A stretch of 64,000 bases of DNA from CAIURC01 sp043777315 (GTDB lineage Bacteria; Verrucomicrobiota; Verrucomicrobiia; Chthoniobacterales; Chthoniobacteraceae): positions 62,001-126,000 of the forward strand of contig JAYVPW010000058.1 of the NCBI GenBank assembly GCA_043777315.1, given 5' to 3'. This document shows, one piece after another, positions 1-8,348 of this stretch. The notes below the pieces were generated by a model. The model was given only the letters and a program-made list of their open reading frames with translations. It searched no databases and had not been told where the DNA came from. A program made the translations under genes and the position numbers. Each line of letters begins with the position of its first letter. Within the stretch, counting starts at the first letter, position 1.

Positions 1-1687
1 ATTCCTTCGCGCAGGTCGCGTGTTCATTCGAGGCGAACTCGCAGACGGCCAGCCGGTATTTCGCATCGGTGCCGTAGCTCGACTGGAGTCCCCACTTTTT
101 CAGATAGCCCTGGATCCGCTCGATGGCACCGTCGCTGTCCAAGGTGATCGCCGGATCCTTCACGTAGTGCCCGAGGAAAAGATGCGTGAGCGCGAGCTGA
201 TACTCCACGTCCTCCATGAACGCGCCCTTGCCCTCGGCCGCCCTTCCGAATTCGGCGATGAACGTGTCGAAGTCCTTCTGCGCTTCCTCGAATTTGTTCT
301 CCAGAAAAAGCGCGTTCCCGTACTGGTAGCGCGCTTCCCGCCAGTAGAGGTTTTTCTGATCCTCTGCCAGCGTCGCGAGCACCTTCAGCGCTTCGCCGAG
401 ATATTTTTCGCCGAGAAACCAATCCTGCTTCCGCATCGCTGTGATGCCCTTGATGTAGGCCACCTGCGCCGCGTGCGGGCCTTTCGCGTATTCCGCGAGG
501 TACTCGTCCGAAGAGCGGTAGGTGCTGTCCGCGAGGCCGAGGTCCGAGTAGAGCGCGAGCCGGCTGAAAATCGCCGTCTCGCGCACCGGCGACTTCGGGA
601 ACTTGTCGAGGATCTGGTTGAAGATCACGATCGCCTCCCACTTCTTGTCCAAGTCCGCAAAGCAGCGCGCCATGCGGAAGTAGAGCGATGGCATGAAGTC
701 CGGCAGCTTCTCGAACTGACCGAGGACCTTTTTCGCTTCCTCGATGCGCGGCTTGATCATCTCGTCGTTCACGCGGTTCGCGCGGGCGAGCGCGAAGGGA
801 TCCTTCCCCGCGGCCTTCGTGTTTTGCGTCACGCGCAATTCCATCGCGGTGATCCGGTCGCGTTGCATTTTCGCGACGACCTCGCGCGGACGCACCGCCC
901 AGTAAGCCTCGAGCGCCTTGGCGTTGGCGTTCACGTCCAGCAGTTCGTCGCCGAGCTTGATGGCCACGCCGTTCAGCGCGACGAGATTCTCGACGAGGTG
1001 CGTCTTGGTCTGAAGCTTCTTCAGAATCACGATCGCCTTGTCGGCAAAGGCGATCGTCTCCGGCACCGCCGGGTCGTGCTTCAGCGCGTAGAGCGACATC
1101 AGGCGCACGGCCGCCTCCGCGGAGAGCGGCGTGTTGAAATCGGGATTCACCAGCCGCTCGAGCGGTTTGATTTCCTCCTCCGGCTTTTTCAACTGCCGGT
1201 AACAATAGACCTGCCCCGTCAGCGAATTCTCCCGGAGCGCCGCGACGCCCTCGATCTGCACCCACCACGTGATCGCCGTCTCCCACTTCTTCAGCAGCAT
1301 GTAGGTCTGCGCCACCGCCACCTTCACCTCGACCACCTTCGGATCGGCCGGCCAGCGCCGCATGAACTCCGACCAATAGTTGATCGCCTTTGTGAAGTTC
1401 TCGTCCTTCCCGAGCCGGAAAAAGGCTTCGCCGAGCGTGAGATGAGTGACGGACGAGTTCACCTTCTCGGCGTCGGTCAACATGCCGAGGTATTTTTCGA
1501 GCTGCTCGATGCACTCCGTATATTTTCCCCCCTCGAAGTACTGCATCCCCATGTTGTGGAGCGCCGCGAGCGTCGCCGCGCGGGTCTCCGCGGCGGATAC
1601 AGGTGCCTGTGCGGGGCACGTCGGGGAAAGTGCGAGCACGCACAAGCATGCGAATGCTGCGAGCCGGATGATGGCTAGTCGTGGCAT
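1..1687 (-). CDS. Secreted tetratricopeptide-repeat protein (3' end outside window)
   Basis: The reading frame runs from an ATG at 1685-1687 to the window edge without a stop, giving at least 562 codons; the C-terminus is missing. The first about 25 residues form a signal peptide (MPRLAIIRLAAF, then a hydrophobic stretch ending near AQA). The rest is a series of helical TPR-like units, for example around YFEGGKYTECIEQLEKYL and LGEAFFRLGKDENFTKAI, as in scaffold proteins of the envelope. It lies 69 bases downstream of another TPR gene on the same strand, so the two are probably one operon. Both are divergent from exbB/exbD, a common arrangement in this phylum that suggests a role in an energised envelope complex. 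The partner is inferred; no enzymatic motif was seen. Confidence 0.85.
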   Translation of the reverse strand, partial: MPRLAIIRLAAFACLCVLALSPTCPAQAPVSAAETRAATLAALHNMGMQYFEGGKYTECIEQLEKYLGMLTDAEKVNSSVTHLTLGEAFFRLGKDENFTKAINYWSEFMRRWPADPKVVEVKVAVAQTYMLLKKWETAITWWVQIEGVAALRENSLTGQVYCYRQLKKPEEEIKPLERLVNPDFNTPLSAEAAVRLMSLYALKHDPAVPETIAFADKAIVILKKLQTKTHLVENLVALNGVAIKLGDELLDVNANAKALEAYWAVRPREVVAKMQRDRITAMELRVTQNTKAAGKDPFALARANRVNDEMIKPRIEEAKKVLGQFEKLPDFMPSLYFRMARCFADLDKKWEAIVIFNQILDKFPKSPVRETAIFSRLALYSDLGLADSTYRSSDEYLAEYAKGPHAAQVAYIKGITAMRKQDWFLGEKYLGEALKVLATLAEDQKNLYWREARYQYGNALFLENKFEEAQKDFDTFIAEFGRAAEGKGAFMEDVEYQLALTHLFLGHYVKDPAITLDSDGAIERIQGYLKKWGLQSSYGTDAKYRLAVCEFASNEHATCAKE

Positions 1688-1756
1688 GGGGGGTCTTTCA
1701 AATGGCATGGTCCGCCGGGAAATGTCCAGCCGAGTCTTGCGGAAGCGCGGCCGGGC

Positions 1757-2641
1757 TCAGCGGGTCGGCGCGGTCCACTCGTTGAGCCTGGCTCTCGCCT
1801 CCGCGAATTCCGGCTGGCCTTGCAGACGTTCCGCCTTGCGCATCATCTCCTGCAAATGCGCGATGGCCTCCTTGCGTTTGCCGAGTTTGTCGAAGCATTC
1901 CGCGGCGCGCAGATAGGAGCGCGCGACCCATGCCGGGTATTTCAGCCACGAGACAAAGACCCGCTGGTAGTACGCGATCGCCTCCGGCAGATGCCCCGCG
2001 CGCTGCTCGATTTCGCCGAGTGCGAATGTCGCCGCCGCCGTCGCCTCGCCACGCAGCTTGCGATCGCCCGCGATCTCACCGAGACGCGTCTGGATGATCG
2101 CGGATCGTTCCCCGGAAAGCGCTGCCGCTGCACTGAGTTTTCCGACAGCCGAAAGCGCGTCCCCTTTCGCCAGAAAATCCGCCGCCGCCAGCTCCCCGGT
2201 CCGCGCCGCTGCGTAGCGCGCGATCGGCGCATCCGGCGTCCCGCCCGCGCGCACTGCTTCGGCGTAAGCCTGCGCCGCGTCGTCGGTCTTCGACTGCGCG
2301 GCCCGCGCGTCGCCGAGGAGCGCCCACGTCTCTGCGAGCTTGGGGCTGTTTTCAAAATAGCTCCTCGCCTCGGTGAGATCGCGCTCCGCGTCCGCGGGCC
2401 GATCCAGTTTCAGCAGCGCCACGCCGAGCGTGAAAAGCATCGCGCCGCGCTGTTCGCCCTTCGCTTCGGAGAGCCGCGGTTCGAGGATGCCCGCGGCCTT
2501 TGCGGCATCGCCCGCCTCGAGCGCGGACTTCGCCGCGCGGTAGGCCTCCGGCAGCGGCATCTCCGCGGCAAACGACGATGCGCACAGGCCAGCCAGCGTC
2601 ACGATGAGCGCGGTCATTCGCGAGGAGGTGGGAGGGGTCAT
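1757..2641 (-). CDS. Secreted TPR-repeat protein
   Basis: The open frame extends upstream to 2722, but the start is best placed at the ATG at 2639-2641, or at the one at 2615-2617, because a signal peptide follows (MTALIVTLAGLCASSFAAE). The mature protein of about 270 residues is alanine-rich and helical, with repeated A-x-x-L-G-D/E-A type TPR units (ETWALLGDARAAQSKTDDAA, ATFALGEIEQRAGHLPEAI, CFDKLGKRKEAIAHLQEM). It is followed by a larger TPR gene on the same strand and faces exbB, whose start is 127 bases away. A scaffold or adaptor role at the envelope is likely by analogy; no specific function can be read. Confidence 0.85.
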   Translation of the reverse strand: MTPPTSSRMTALIVTLAGLCASSFAAEMPLPEAYRAAKSALEAGDAAKAAGILEPRLSEAKGEQRGAMLFTLGVALLKLDRPADAERDLTEARSYFENSPKLAETWALLGDARAAQSKTDDAAQAYAEAVRAGGTPDAPIARYAAARTGELAAADFLAKGDALSAVGKLSAAAALSGERSAIIQTRLGEIAGDRKLRGEATAAATFALGEIEQRAGHLPEAIAYYQRVFVSWLKYPAWVARSYLRAAECFDKLGKRKEAIAHLQEMMRKAERLQGQPEFAEARARLNEWTAPTR

Positions 2642-2768
2642 TTTCACGCGCCGGCGAGCATACCGGCCCGGCACCCATTCAGCATCTTCATTCCGAATTT
2701 CCGCCCAAAGAATTGCTCGCATCGCGGCGACGCATTCCGCTAATCATCCCCCAACGGATTTCCCCCCA

Positions 2769-3578
2769 ATGAACCACCGCCCCATCAGTCTCCCCACCCT
2801 CACCGCGATTTTTTCACTCGTCTCACCCGCGCTCCTCCTCGCGGAAGAGGCGAAGGCCCCCGAGGGCGGAGGCACCACCACGATGTGGCAGGACCTCGTC
2901 TCCGGCGGGCCCACGATGATCATCATCGGCATCTGCTCGGTCGCGACGCTCTATCTCATCGTGGACGGCCTGCTCCGCGTCACCAACTTCAAGAAGAGCA
3001 TGCCCGCGCTGCACGTGGCCACGCTCAAGACGCTCTTCCGCGCCGGCGACTACGTCGGCGCCTACAAGTTTTGCAAAGCCAACCCCTCGGTGCTCACGAA
3101 CATCTGCCGCGCGGGGCTCACGATGGTCGGCGAAGGCAAACCCGCGACCGAGGAGGCCGTTTTCGCCGCCGTCTCAAAGGAGAACTCGAAAATGCAGTAC
3201 TTCATCAGCTACCTCTCGGTCATCGGCGTCTGCACCCCGATGATCGGGCTCCTCGGCACGGTCTTTGGAATGAAAGGCGCGTTCCGCACCCTCAACGTCT
3301 CCGGCATCGGCGACCCCAGCAAGCTCTCCGGCGCGATCAGCGAAGTGCTCATCTGCACCGCCCTCGGCCTGCTCATCGCGATCCCCGCCTTCTTCTCCTT
3401 TTACTGGCTGCGCAACCGCGCCGCGAAGCTCATCCACAACGTCCAGGAGACGATCGGCTCCCTCTACCGCAGGATGCCCTACGAACACCTCGCCGGCGCC
3501 CATCTCGGCGACGAGGAACTCTACGCCGCCGTCCCGAACTGGGTCCAGCAGGCGCAGCCCGAAACCACGGAAGCCTGA
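2769..3578 (+). CDS. exbB: MotA/TolQ/ExbB proton channel family protein
   Basis: Predicted inner-membrane proton-channel subunit of an ExbB/ExbD or TolQ/TolR energiser, 269 aa. The frame is open further upstream, but the ATG at 2769 starts a good signal/TM segment (about residues 6-27), followed by TM1 (IIIGICSVATLYLIVDGLL), a cytoplasmic loop, and the two conserved C-terminal TM helices. These contain ISYLSVIGVCTPMIGLLGTVFGM and ALGLLIAIPAFFSFYWL, where the GLLGTVxGM motif is diagnostic of the family. Two ExbD-type genes follow within 45 bases, so this is an operon. An extra N-terminal hydrophobic leader before TM1 is common in verrucomicrobial and planctomycete members. The substrate system (TonB or Tol type) cannot be told from sequence. 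Confidence 0.93.
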   Translation: MNHRPISLPTLTAIFSLVSPALLLAEEAKAPEGGGTTTMWQDLVSGGPTMIIIGICSVATLYLIVDGLLRVTNFKKSMPALHVATLKTLFRAGDYVGAYKFCKANPSVLTNICRAGLTMVGEGKPATEEAVFAAVSKENSKMQYFISYLSVIGVCTPMIGLLGTVFGMKGAFRTLNVSGIGDPSKLSGAISEVLICTALGLLIAIPAFFSFYWLRNRAAKLIHNVQETIGSLYRRMPYEHLAGAHLGDEELYAAVPNWVQQAQPETTEA

Positions 3579-3621
3579 GCCGCCGTCTCCTTTTCTCCCA
3601 TGAAACGGAGGGCTCACTGAC

Positions 3622-4080
3622 ATGGCCAGCGGCGGCGGCAGCGAAGGCGACCCGGAATTCCAAATCGCCCCGATGATCGACGTGCTGCTCGTGCTGCTCG
3701 TCTTCTTCATGAGCATCACCTCCGCGCAGGTGCAGAAATTTCAACCCGTCCCCCTCCCCGTCGCCCCTCACGCCATCAAGCGCGACATGATGCGCAACGA
3801 GGCCATCGTCAACGTGAAGTGGGACGCCGTGAAAGAGAAGGCGACCTTTGCCATCGAAAATAAGGAATACACCGACATCAAGCAGGTCACCGAACAGTTC
3901 GCCTTGATGCGAAAGCAGAGCGACGCCACGCCTTCGACCGGGCCGAACCCCGCCTACCGCGTCGTCATCCGCGGAGCCCGCGAAGTCAACGCACTCTCCA
4001 TCAACCAGGTGCTCAACGCCGCAGGCGAGGCGGGCATCGCGGACGTCACGTTCGCCGTTTATAACAAGGACGAAGACTAG
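3622..4080 (+). CDS. exbD: ExbD/TolR family biopolymer transport protein (first copy)
   Basis: 152-aa bitopic membrane protein. A short cytoplasmic N-terminus is followed by the family signature FQIAPMIDVLLVLLVFFM (about residues 13-30), in which the TM aspartate of MIDVLLVLL is the proton-carrying residue. The remaining about 115 residues are a periplasmic domain ending in IADVTFAVYNKDED. The gene sits 43 bases after exbB and 2 bases before a second ExbD gene, so the products probably assemble as an ExbB/ExbD/ExbD' motor using the proton motive force. Paired non-identical ExbD genes are frequent in this phylum. Confidence 0.93.
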   Translation: MASGGGSEGDPEFQIAPMIDVLLVLLVFFMSITSAQVQKFQPVPLPVAPHAIKRDMMRNEAIVNVKWDAVKEKATFAIENKEYTDIKQVTEQFALMRKQSDATPSTGPNPAYRVVIRGAREVNALSINQVLNAAGEAGIADVTFAVYNKDED

Positions 4081-4082
4081 CC

Positions 4083-4529
4083 GTGCGCCGCGTCATCATC
4101 GACCCCAACGAGGGCACCCTCGGCTTCCAGATCGCCCCGATGATCGACGTCGTGTTCGTCATCATGCTCTTCTTCATGGTCATGGCTGGAAAAGTGAGAG
4201 TCGAGCGCGAGCTGAACTGCCAGCTCCCCGGCCAGATCGAAACCGCGAAGGAAGTCCCCTTTGCCGACGAGCAAGTCGTCCAGATCACCGCCGCCGGCGA
4301 AGTGCTCCTCAACGAGGAACCCATCGGCGCGCCCACCGACAAGACCCTGCAAAATCTCCGCGCCGTCCTCATGCGCGTAAAGGCCAACTGCGAAGCCGCC
4401 AAGACCCCCGCCGTCGTCGTCATCGCCAGCGAGCCCAAGGCCAAGCACGGCCGCTCCATGGACGTCCTCGACGCACTCTCCGAAGTCGGCATCACCAGCG
4501 TCAGCTTCAACGTCACCGAGGAGCCGTAG
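4083..4529 (+). CDS. exbD: ExbD/TolR family biopolymer transport protein (second copy)
   Basis: 148-aa second ExbD-type subunit starting at a GTG two bases after the first copy's stop codon. The signature FQIAPMIDVVFVIMLFFMVM is clear, with the conserved TM aspartate. The periplasmic part differs substantially from the upstream copy, so this is an old paralogue and not a recent duplication. It ends the exbB-exbD-exbD operon; the next 286 bases are non-coding. Confidence 0.92.
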   Translation: MRRVIIDPNEGTLGFQIAPMIDVVFVIMLFFMVMAGKVRVERELNCQLPGQIETAKEVPFADEQVVQITAAGEVLLNEEPIGAPTDKTLQNLRAVLMRVKANCEAAKTPAVVVIASEPKAKHGRSMDVLDALSEVGITSVSFNVTEEP

Positions 4530-4638
4530 AGCCCGGCCCCCCGGCTCAAAAACCTGCGTCCGCCTTCAAACCCGAGCTTTGGCTCGCCGCGATCACACCC
4601 AGCCGCCCCGCCCGGGCGGATTCGCGTTCATCCGTGAT

Positions 4639-4684
4639 CCGGTGGCTGACGCCACCGGCTAATTTCTACGGAGCCTCCGGCTCC
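4639..4684. repeat. Paired short inverted repeats in a 286-base non-coding gap
   Basis: The gap 4530-4815 has no credible gene. It contains two perfect hairpins: CCGGTGGC/GCCACCGG (4639-4646 and 4651-4658, loop TGAC) and GGAGCC/GGCTCC (4670-4675 and 4679-4684, loop TCC). The string GGTGGCTGACGCC recurs at the right end of the element at 39099-39220, so this is a dispersed repeat family and not only a local terminator. It could still help to end exbD transcription. A tandem CCTTCCGTG-type stretch lies nearby at about 4762-4781. Confidence 0.6.
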
Positions 4685-4815
4685 AAAGAGACAAACCTAA
4701 TTATTCCGAATTCGATCTTCGCGGTTCCATGCGACCGTCCGCCCCGCCTCTTTTCCGTGCCCTTCCGTGTCCTTCCGTGGCTAAAATCTAACCGCCCCGC
4801 ACCCGGATACTCCTC

Positions 4816-6573
4816 GTGTTCCCCACCTTTCTCTCCCTCTCCAGCGCGTGGCTTTTCACGCTGCTGCTCCCGCTGATCGCGTTCTATTTTCTCAAGCTCA
4901 AACGCCCGCGGCACGTCATCCCGTCGCTCGTTTTGTGGCGGCAGGTGCTCAACGACCAGCGCGTCAATTCGCCGTTCCAGCGCTTCAAACGCAACCTGCT
5001 GCTCCTCCTGCAAATCCTCCTCCTCGCGCTCCTCGTCCTCGCCGCGATGCAGCCGCTCCTCCGCAGCCAAACCAAGCGTGCAGGCCGCTTGCCGGTCCTC
5101 ATCGACTGCTCCGCCAGCATGGCCGCGCTGGAAAAGCCCGGCGGAATTTCGCGCCTCGAATCCGCCAAACGCCGCGTCCGCACCCTCCTCGACGGCCTCC
5201 CCTCCGATCAGGAAATCTGCCTCGTCGCCTTCAGCAAAAGCGCGCGTCGCCTCACCGGCTTCACCAGCAACGCGCGCGAACTCCGCGAGGCGCTCGACGC
5301 GATCGAAATCGAGAACATCCCCGGCGACCTCGACGAAGCGCTCCGGCTCGCGCAAGGGCTCGCGCGCACCACGCCATTCGAGCGCGTGCTGCTCCTCTCC
5401 GACGGCAATTTTCCCGCCCGCACGAACTTCGAGCTGCCCTTCAAAATCGACTACCAGCGCCTCGAACCCGCCGGCCCGAACTTCGGCATCACCGCCTGCA
5501 CCGCTCGCCGCGGGCTCAGCGGACAATGGGAAATCTTCGTCCAACTCAGCGGCTCGCCCGGCGCGGAATCGACCACTGGCACCGTCGAGCTGCTGCAGGA
5601 CGGCACCGTCGTCGCGACCGAAACCGTCACCCTCGTCGCCGAGAGCACCCCACGCCTCGTCTTCAAAATCGCCGCGCCAAACCCCACCGCCGTCCAAGTC
5701 CGCTTCACCCCGAGCGGCTTCGACTCCCTCGCCGCCGACAACGCCGCCTCGCTCCAACTCCCCGCGCCCCGCCCACTCGACATCTTCGTCCCCGCGAAGA
5801 TGACCGCCTTCCGCCACGCCCTCGCCGCCCTCGAAGGCGTCCACCTTTTCCCCGACGAAAACACGCCCGGCCCCGCGACCTACGACCTCGCCCTCACCGA
5901 CCAGCCCGCCGACCTCCCCCTCGCCGCGCGCGTCATTTGCACCGTCGGATTCGTCCCGCCCGAGCTCGCGAAAATGGTCGCGATCCAAAGCAGCCAGACC
6001 TCCGCCGTCGATTGGCGCCGCGACTCCCCGCTCCTCCAGCACGTCCTCCTCGACGACGTCATTTTCTCCGACGACCCCCGCACCGCGCCCGACCTTTCCG
6101 AGACCGATTTCGCCGCGGCCGGCTTCACCATCCTCGCCCAAGCCACCCACGGCCCCCTCCTCCTCGAAAAGCACGACCCCGACGGCCTCCGCCTCCACCT
6201 CCTCTTCCACCCCGACCATTCCACCCTCCCGTATCGCGTCGGCTTCCCCATCTTCGTCTCCAACCTCGTCCAAGCCGCCCAGCGCGAATCCCACCTCGCC
6301 GAATCCACCGCCACCGGCCTCCTCTCCCAAAACGAAACGTCTCTCACCGGCCTCGACCAGCTCGAATTCGCCGACCAAATCAAAGTCCAGGCCACCACCG
6401 GCCCCGCCCTCAAATCCGACCGCGCCCTCTGGTGGCCCCTCGCCCTCACCGCCTTCTTTCTCCTCCTCGCCGAGTGGTGGTATTTCCAACACCGCCCGCT
6501 CTCCCGTCCCACGCTTCCCCGAGATCCGATCAGCCATCCCGCGGAACGATCACCCATTCCCCAAAACCGATGA
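4816..6573 (+). CDS. BatA-like membrane protein with von Willebrand factor A domain
   Basis: 585 aa, GTG start. Residues about 1-85 are the BatA-type N-terminal region with two TM helices (LFTLLLPLIAFYFLKLKRP and NLLLLLQILLLALLVLAAM) flanking a short loop. A VWA domain follows, with the metal-binding start VLIDCSASMAAL and a VLLLSDGNFP strand near residue 197. The C-terminal half is a periplasmic region, closed by a TM helix in WWPLALTAFFLLLAEWWYF. Proteins of this architecture act with MoxR-ATPase/Bat gene clusters or in aerotolerance-type operons, but no MoxR gene is in view. The gene stands alone between two repeat-bearing gaps. Molecular function is inferred from domain architecture only. 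Confidence 0.85.
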   Translation: MFPTFLSLSSAWLFTLLLPLIAFYFLKLKRPRHVIPSLVLWRQVLNDQRVNSPFQRFKRNLLLLLQILLLALLVLAAMQPLLRSQTKRAGRLPVLIDCSASMAALEKPGGISRLESAKRRVRTLLDGLPSDQEICLVAFSKSARRLTGFTSNARELREALDAIEIENIPGDLDEALRLAQGLARTTPFERVLLLSDGNFPARTNFELPFKIDYQRLEPAGPNFGITACTARRGLSGQWEIFVQLSGSPGAESTTGTVELLQDGTVVATETVTLVAESTPRLVFKIAAPNPTAVQVRFTPSGFDSLAADNAASLQLPAPRPLDIFVPAKMTAFRHALAALEGVHLFPDENTPGPATYDLALTDQPADLPLAARVICTVGFVPPELAKMVAIQSSQTSAVDWRRDSPLLQHVLLDDVIFSDDPRTAPDLSETDFAAAGFTILAQATHGPLLLEKHDPDGLRLHLLFHPDHSTLPYRVGFPIFVSNLVQAAQRESHLAESTATGLLSQNETSLTGLDQLEFADQIKVQATTGPALKSDRALWWPLALTAFFLLLAEWWYFQHRPLSRPTLPRDPISHPAERSPIPQNR

Positions 6574-6663
6574 CCCATTTCCCGGAGCCGATCATCAAAT
6601 CGGAAACGGGGCATTCGTCTCCATGACCGATCGATCCGCTGCGCGCCAACGGCGCAAAAGCAT

Positions 6664-6793
6664 GCCAGCCCAGGGCACCGCCCTGGGGTGATTGCCCCAT
6701 CCAATCCAGCCCTGAAGGGGCGAAGCAACCTGTGTCGCCCCTTCAGGGCTTTGCCTTCTTTTCCCTTTACCCAGGGCGTTGCCCTGGGCTGGC
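6664..6793. repeat. Nested inverted-repeat element (about 130 bp)
   Basis: The non-coding gap 6574-6847 is dominated by a nested palindrome. Outer arms are GCCAGCCCAGGGC (6664-6676) and GCCCTGGGCTGGC (6781-6793), perfect over 13 bases. Inner arms are GCCCTGAAGGGGCGA (6709-6723) and TCGCCCCTTCAGGGC (6735-6749), perfect over 15 bases with an 11-base loop. Smaller self-complementary pieces lie between (GGGCACCGCCC, GGGCGTTGCCC). No ORF explains it. It resembles the REP/MITE-like elements scattered through verrucomicrobial genomes. Confidence 0.8.
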
Positions 6794-6847
6794 TTGTCAC
6801 TGGCCGTTGGCCCGCCGAAGCTCGGCTCAGATTCATCAACGAGACCT

Positions 6848-7138
6848 ATGAACAGCTACTTGCGGGAGATTAAAACCGCGTCCATCGACGCCACCCACCT
6901 CACCGTAGAACTCGACGGCGGCTTCACCTTCACCGTCCCCCTCACTTTTTACCCGACGCTCCTGCTCGCCACCGACGAAGAGCGTAACGCGATGGAAGTC
7001 AGCCCTTACTCCCTCCACTGGGAGTCACTCGACTGCGACCTCGGCATCGAAGGCCTCCTCCAAGGCGCAAAAGAACATCCCAAGCTCGCCGAAAACGCGT
7101 GTCAGCGCTTCCAGCAACGCCAGCACGCGGCGGCGTGA
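6848..7138 (+). CDS. DUF2442 domain-containing protein
   Basis: 96 aa, starting at the ATG at 6848 because the upstream part of the open frame is inside the repeat element. The sequence has the DUF2442 layout: an N-terminal two-strand start, the FTFTVPLTFYPTLLLATDEER stretch, and the closing motif HWESLDCDLGIEGLL. Proteins of this family are small and uncharacterised, and often sit beside toxin-antitoxin or DUF4160 genes. A putative addiction-module component follows 38 bases downstream, which fits that pattern. No catalytic residues were recognised. Confidence 0.8.
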   Translation: MNSYLREIKTASIDATHLTVELDGGFTFTVPLTFYPTLLLATDEERNAMEVSPYSLHWESLDCDLGIEGLLQGAKEHPKLAENACQRFQQRQHAAA

Positions 7139-7176
7139 AGTCTTGAAGATTGCCGGGGCGCGAATACGGTGGCGGC

Positions 7177-7407
7177 ATGATTCTCGAGCAAAACCCGGAG
7201 CTGCGGCAGCTCTCTCCGTCCGATAAGCTGGCGCTGGTTTCCGAGCTTTGGGACGACCTCGCCACGCATCCGGCGGAGGTTCCCGTCAGCCCCGAACAGC
7301 TCGCGGAACTCGACCGGCGCATGGATGGCTACCGACAAGACCCGACGCAAGTCACCTCTTGGGAGGCGATCAAGGCGCGGATTCTCGGCGGTTCTCGGGC
7401 CGCATGA
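7177..7407 (+). CDS. Addiction module component, CHP02574-type (antitoxin-like)
   Basis: 76 aa from the ATG at 7177. The helical sequence (LRQLSPSDKLALVSELWDDL, then PVSPEQLAELDRRMDGYRQDP and SWEAIKARI) matches the TIGR02574 family of putative antitoxins, normally encoded just before a RelE/ParE toxin. Here the expected toxin is absent: the next gene overlaps by 4 bases (ATGA) but encodes a membrane protein of another type. This is therefore an orphan antitoxin, or a pair with an unusual partner. The family assignment is confident; the role is inferred. Confidence 0.75.
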   Translation: MILEQNPELRQLSPSDKLALVSELWDDLATHPAEVPVSPEQLAELDRRMDGYRQDPTQVTSWEAIKARILGGSRAA

Positions 7408-8273
7408 TCGATGGAGGGACGAAAAAACCTCTCGACATTCACCCGGCCACCTTTACGTTTCGGATCGATTTTTCAACAAATGACTCAGGAATAGCTATTT
7501 TCTCTGGTATGTCGGGTCCATCCCGCACTCTCGACACGTTGGGTGCAATCGCCTCAATTGTTGGTTTTGTCGCAAGCATCTGTATGATTGCGCTCACCGA
7601 CTACAAAGTCGCCGCCTTGGTTAGTCTACTCATCGCTGAAACGGTTATTGTCGCAGTGTGGTGGCACTATGTCCGCAGACGTAATGCTTGCGTGCATCCC
7701 TTTGAACGCGAAGAGGTATTTCAATATGTTCGTTACGTCTTCGACACTCCGACGAAAATGTCGTACGAGGTAACAGAAGTCTCGCGCATAATGCAGCCCG
7801 TCGTGACGGCAATCCCAGTCAAACTCACATGGTCTGGACGTGGTACCGTAAGCGTCCGCTCCCATCTCATCCAAGGTGAGATTCCATTCACCTCGGACGG
7901 CCAGACTGGCGAGTTGTCGTTTAGCTTCCCACTATCGGAGCCGCGCCGATTTGGAGAGACAGTTCTGATTCAATATACTCTCGAGTTAGAAGACACTAGC
8001 CAACAAAATGTGCCGAAGCTCAGCAAGACGGTTCGCCGTCCTTGTCAGTTTTTCATTCTCGAGGCCGTCTTGAGACATCGATCCGTATGTCAACCGGCTC
8101 AGCTCGTGTGGGTTCCGCTCGATAACCCAAGTCATCTTCGACCGGCATCCAAGATTGCCGATGTTCCGTTTGATACCTTCACCCATTCGTATCGAATCAG
8201 CCTCCCGTGTCCTATTGTTGGACGGTCTTACCAGTTGCACTGGAACCCAAACAACGTGGCAGAAAGCGAGTAG
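7404..8273 (+). CDS. Uncharacterised two-TM membrane protein with beta-rich C-terminal domain
   Basis: 289 aa from the ATG at 7404, overlapping the preceding stop codon by ATGA; an internal ATG at 7509 is an alternative. About 35 residues precede two adjacent TM helices (about residues 48-85, LGAIASIVGFVASICMIAL and VAALVSLLIAETVIVAVWW). A basic turn (YVRRRN) and a soluble C-terminal domain of about 190 residues follow, rich in beta-strand-like stretches. I do not recognise the family. The gene is visibly richer in A/T-ending codons than its neighbours, which suggests horizontal transfer. Two-TM plus beta-domain proteins occur among anti-phage membrane effectors, but no motif proves that here. 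Confidence 0.75.
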   Translation: MIDGGTKKPLDIHPATFTFRIDFSTNDSGIAIFSGMSGPSRTLDTLGAIASIVGFVASICMIALTDYKVAALVSLLIAETVIVAVWWHYVRRRNACVHPFEREEVFQYVRYVFDTPTKMSYEVTEVSRIMQPVVTAIPVKLTWSGRGTVSVRSHLIQGEIPFTSDGQTGELSFSFPLSEPRRFGETVLIQYTLELEDTSQQNVPKLSKTVRRPCQFFILEAVLRHRSVCQPAQLVWVPLDNPSHLRPASKIADVPFDTFTHSYRISLPCPIVGRSYQLHWNPNNVAESE

Positions 8274-8348
8274 CTCGACTCTTTCAAACGGAGTGACGCG
8301 CTAGCACTGTGGGACTTCGCGATAGCTCATAGCTCTGCACTTCTTCGC

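Noticed and set aside
20..1678. Long plus-strand frame and a second minus-strand frame across 1-1680
   Set aside because: Their arginine- and histidine-rich translations have no recognisable structure; a third, minus-strand frame with a signal peptide and TPR units is the real gene.
4666..6537. Minus-strand frame of 623 codons
   Set aside because: Glycine- and glutamate-rich shadow of the VWA protein gene; the plus strand holds TM segments and a VWA motif.
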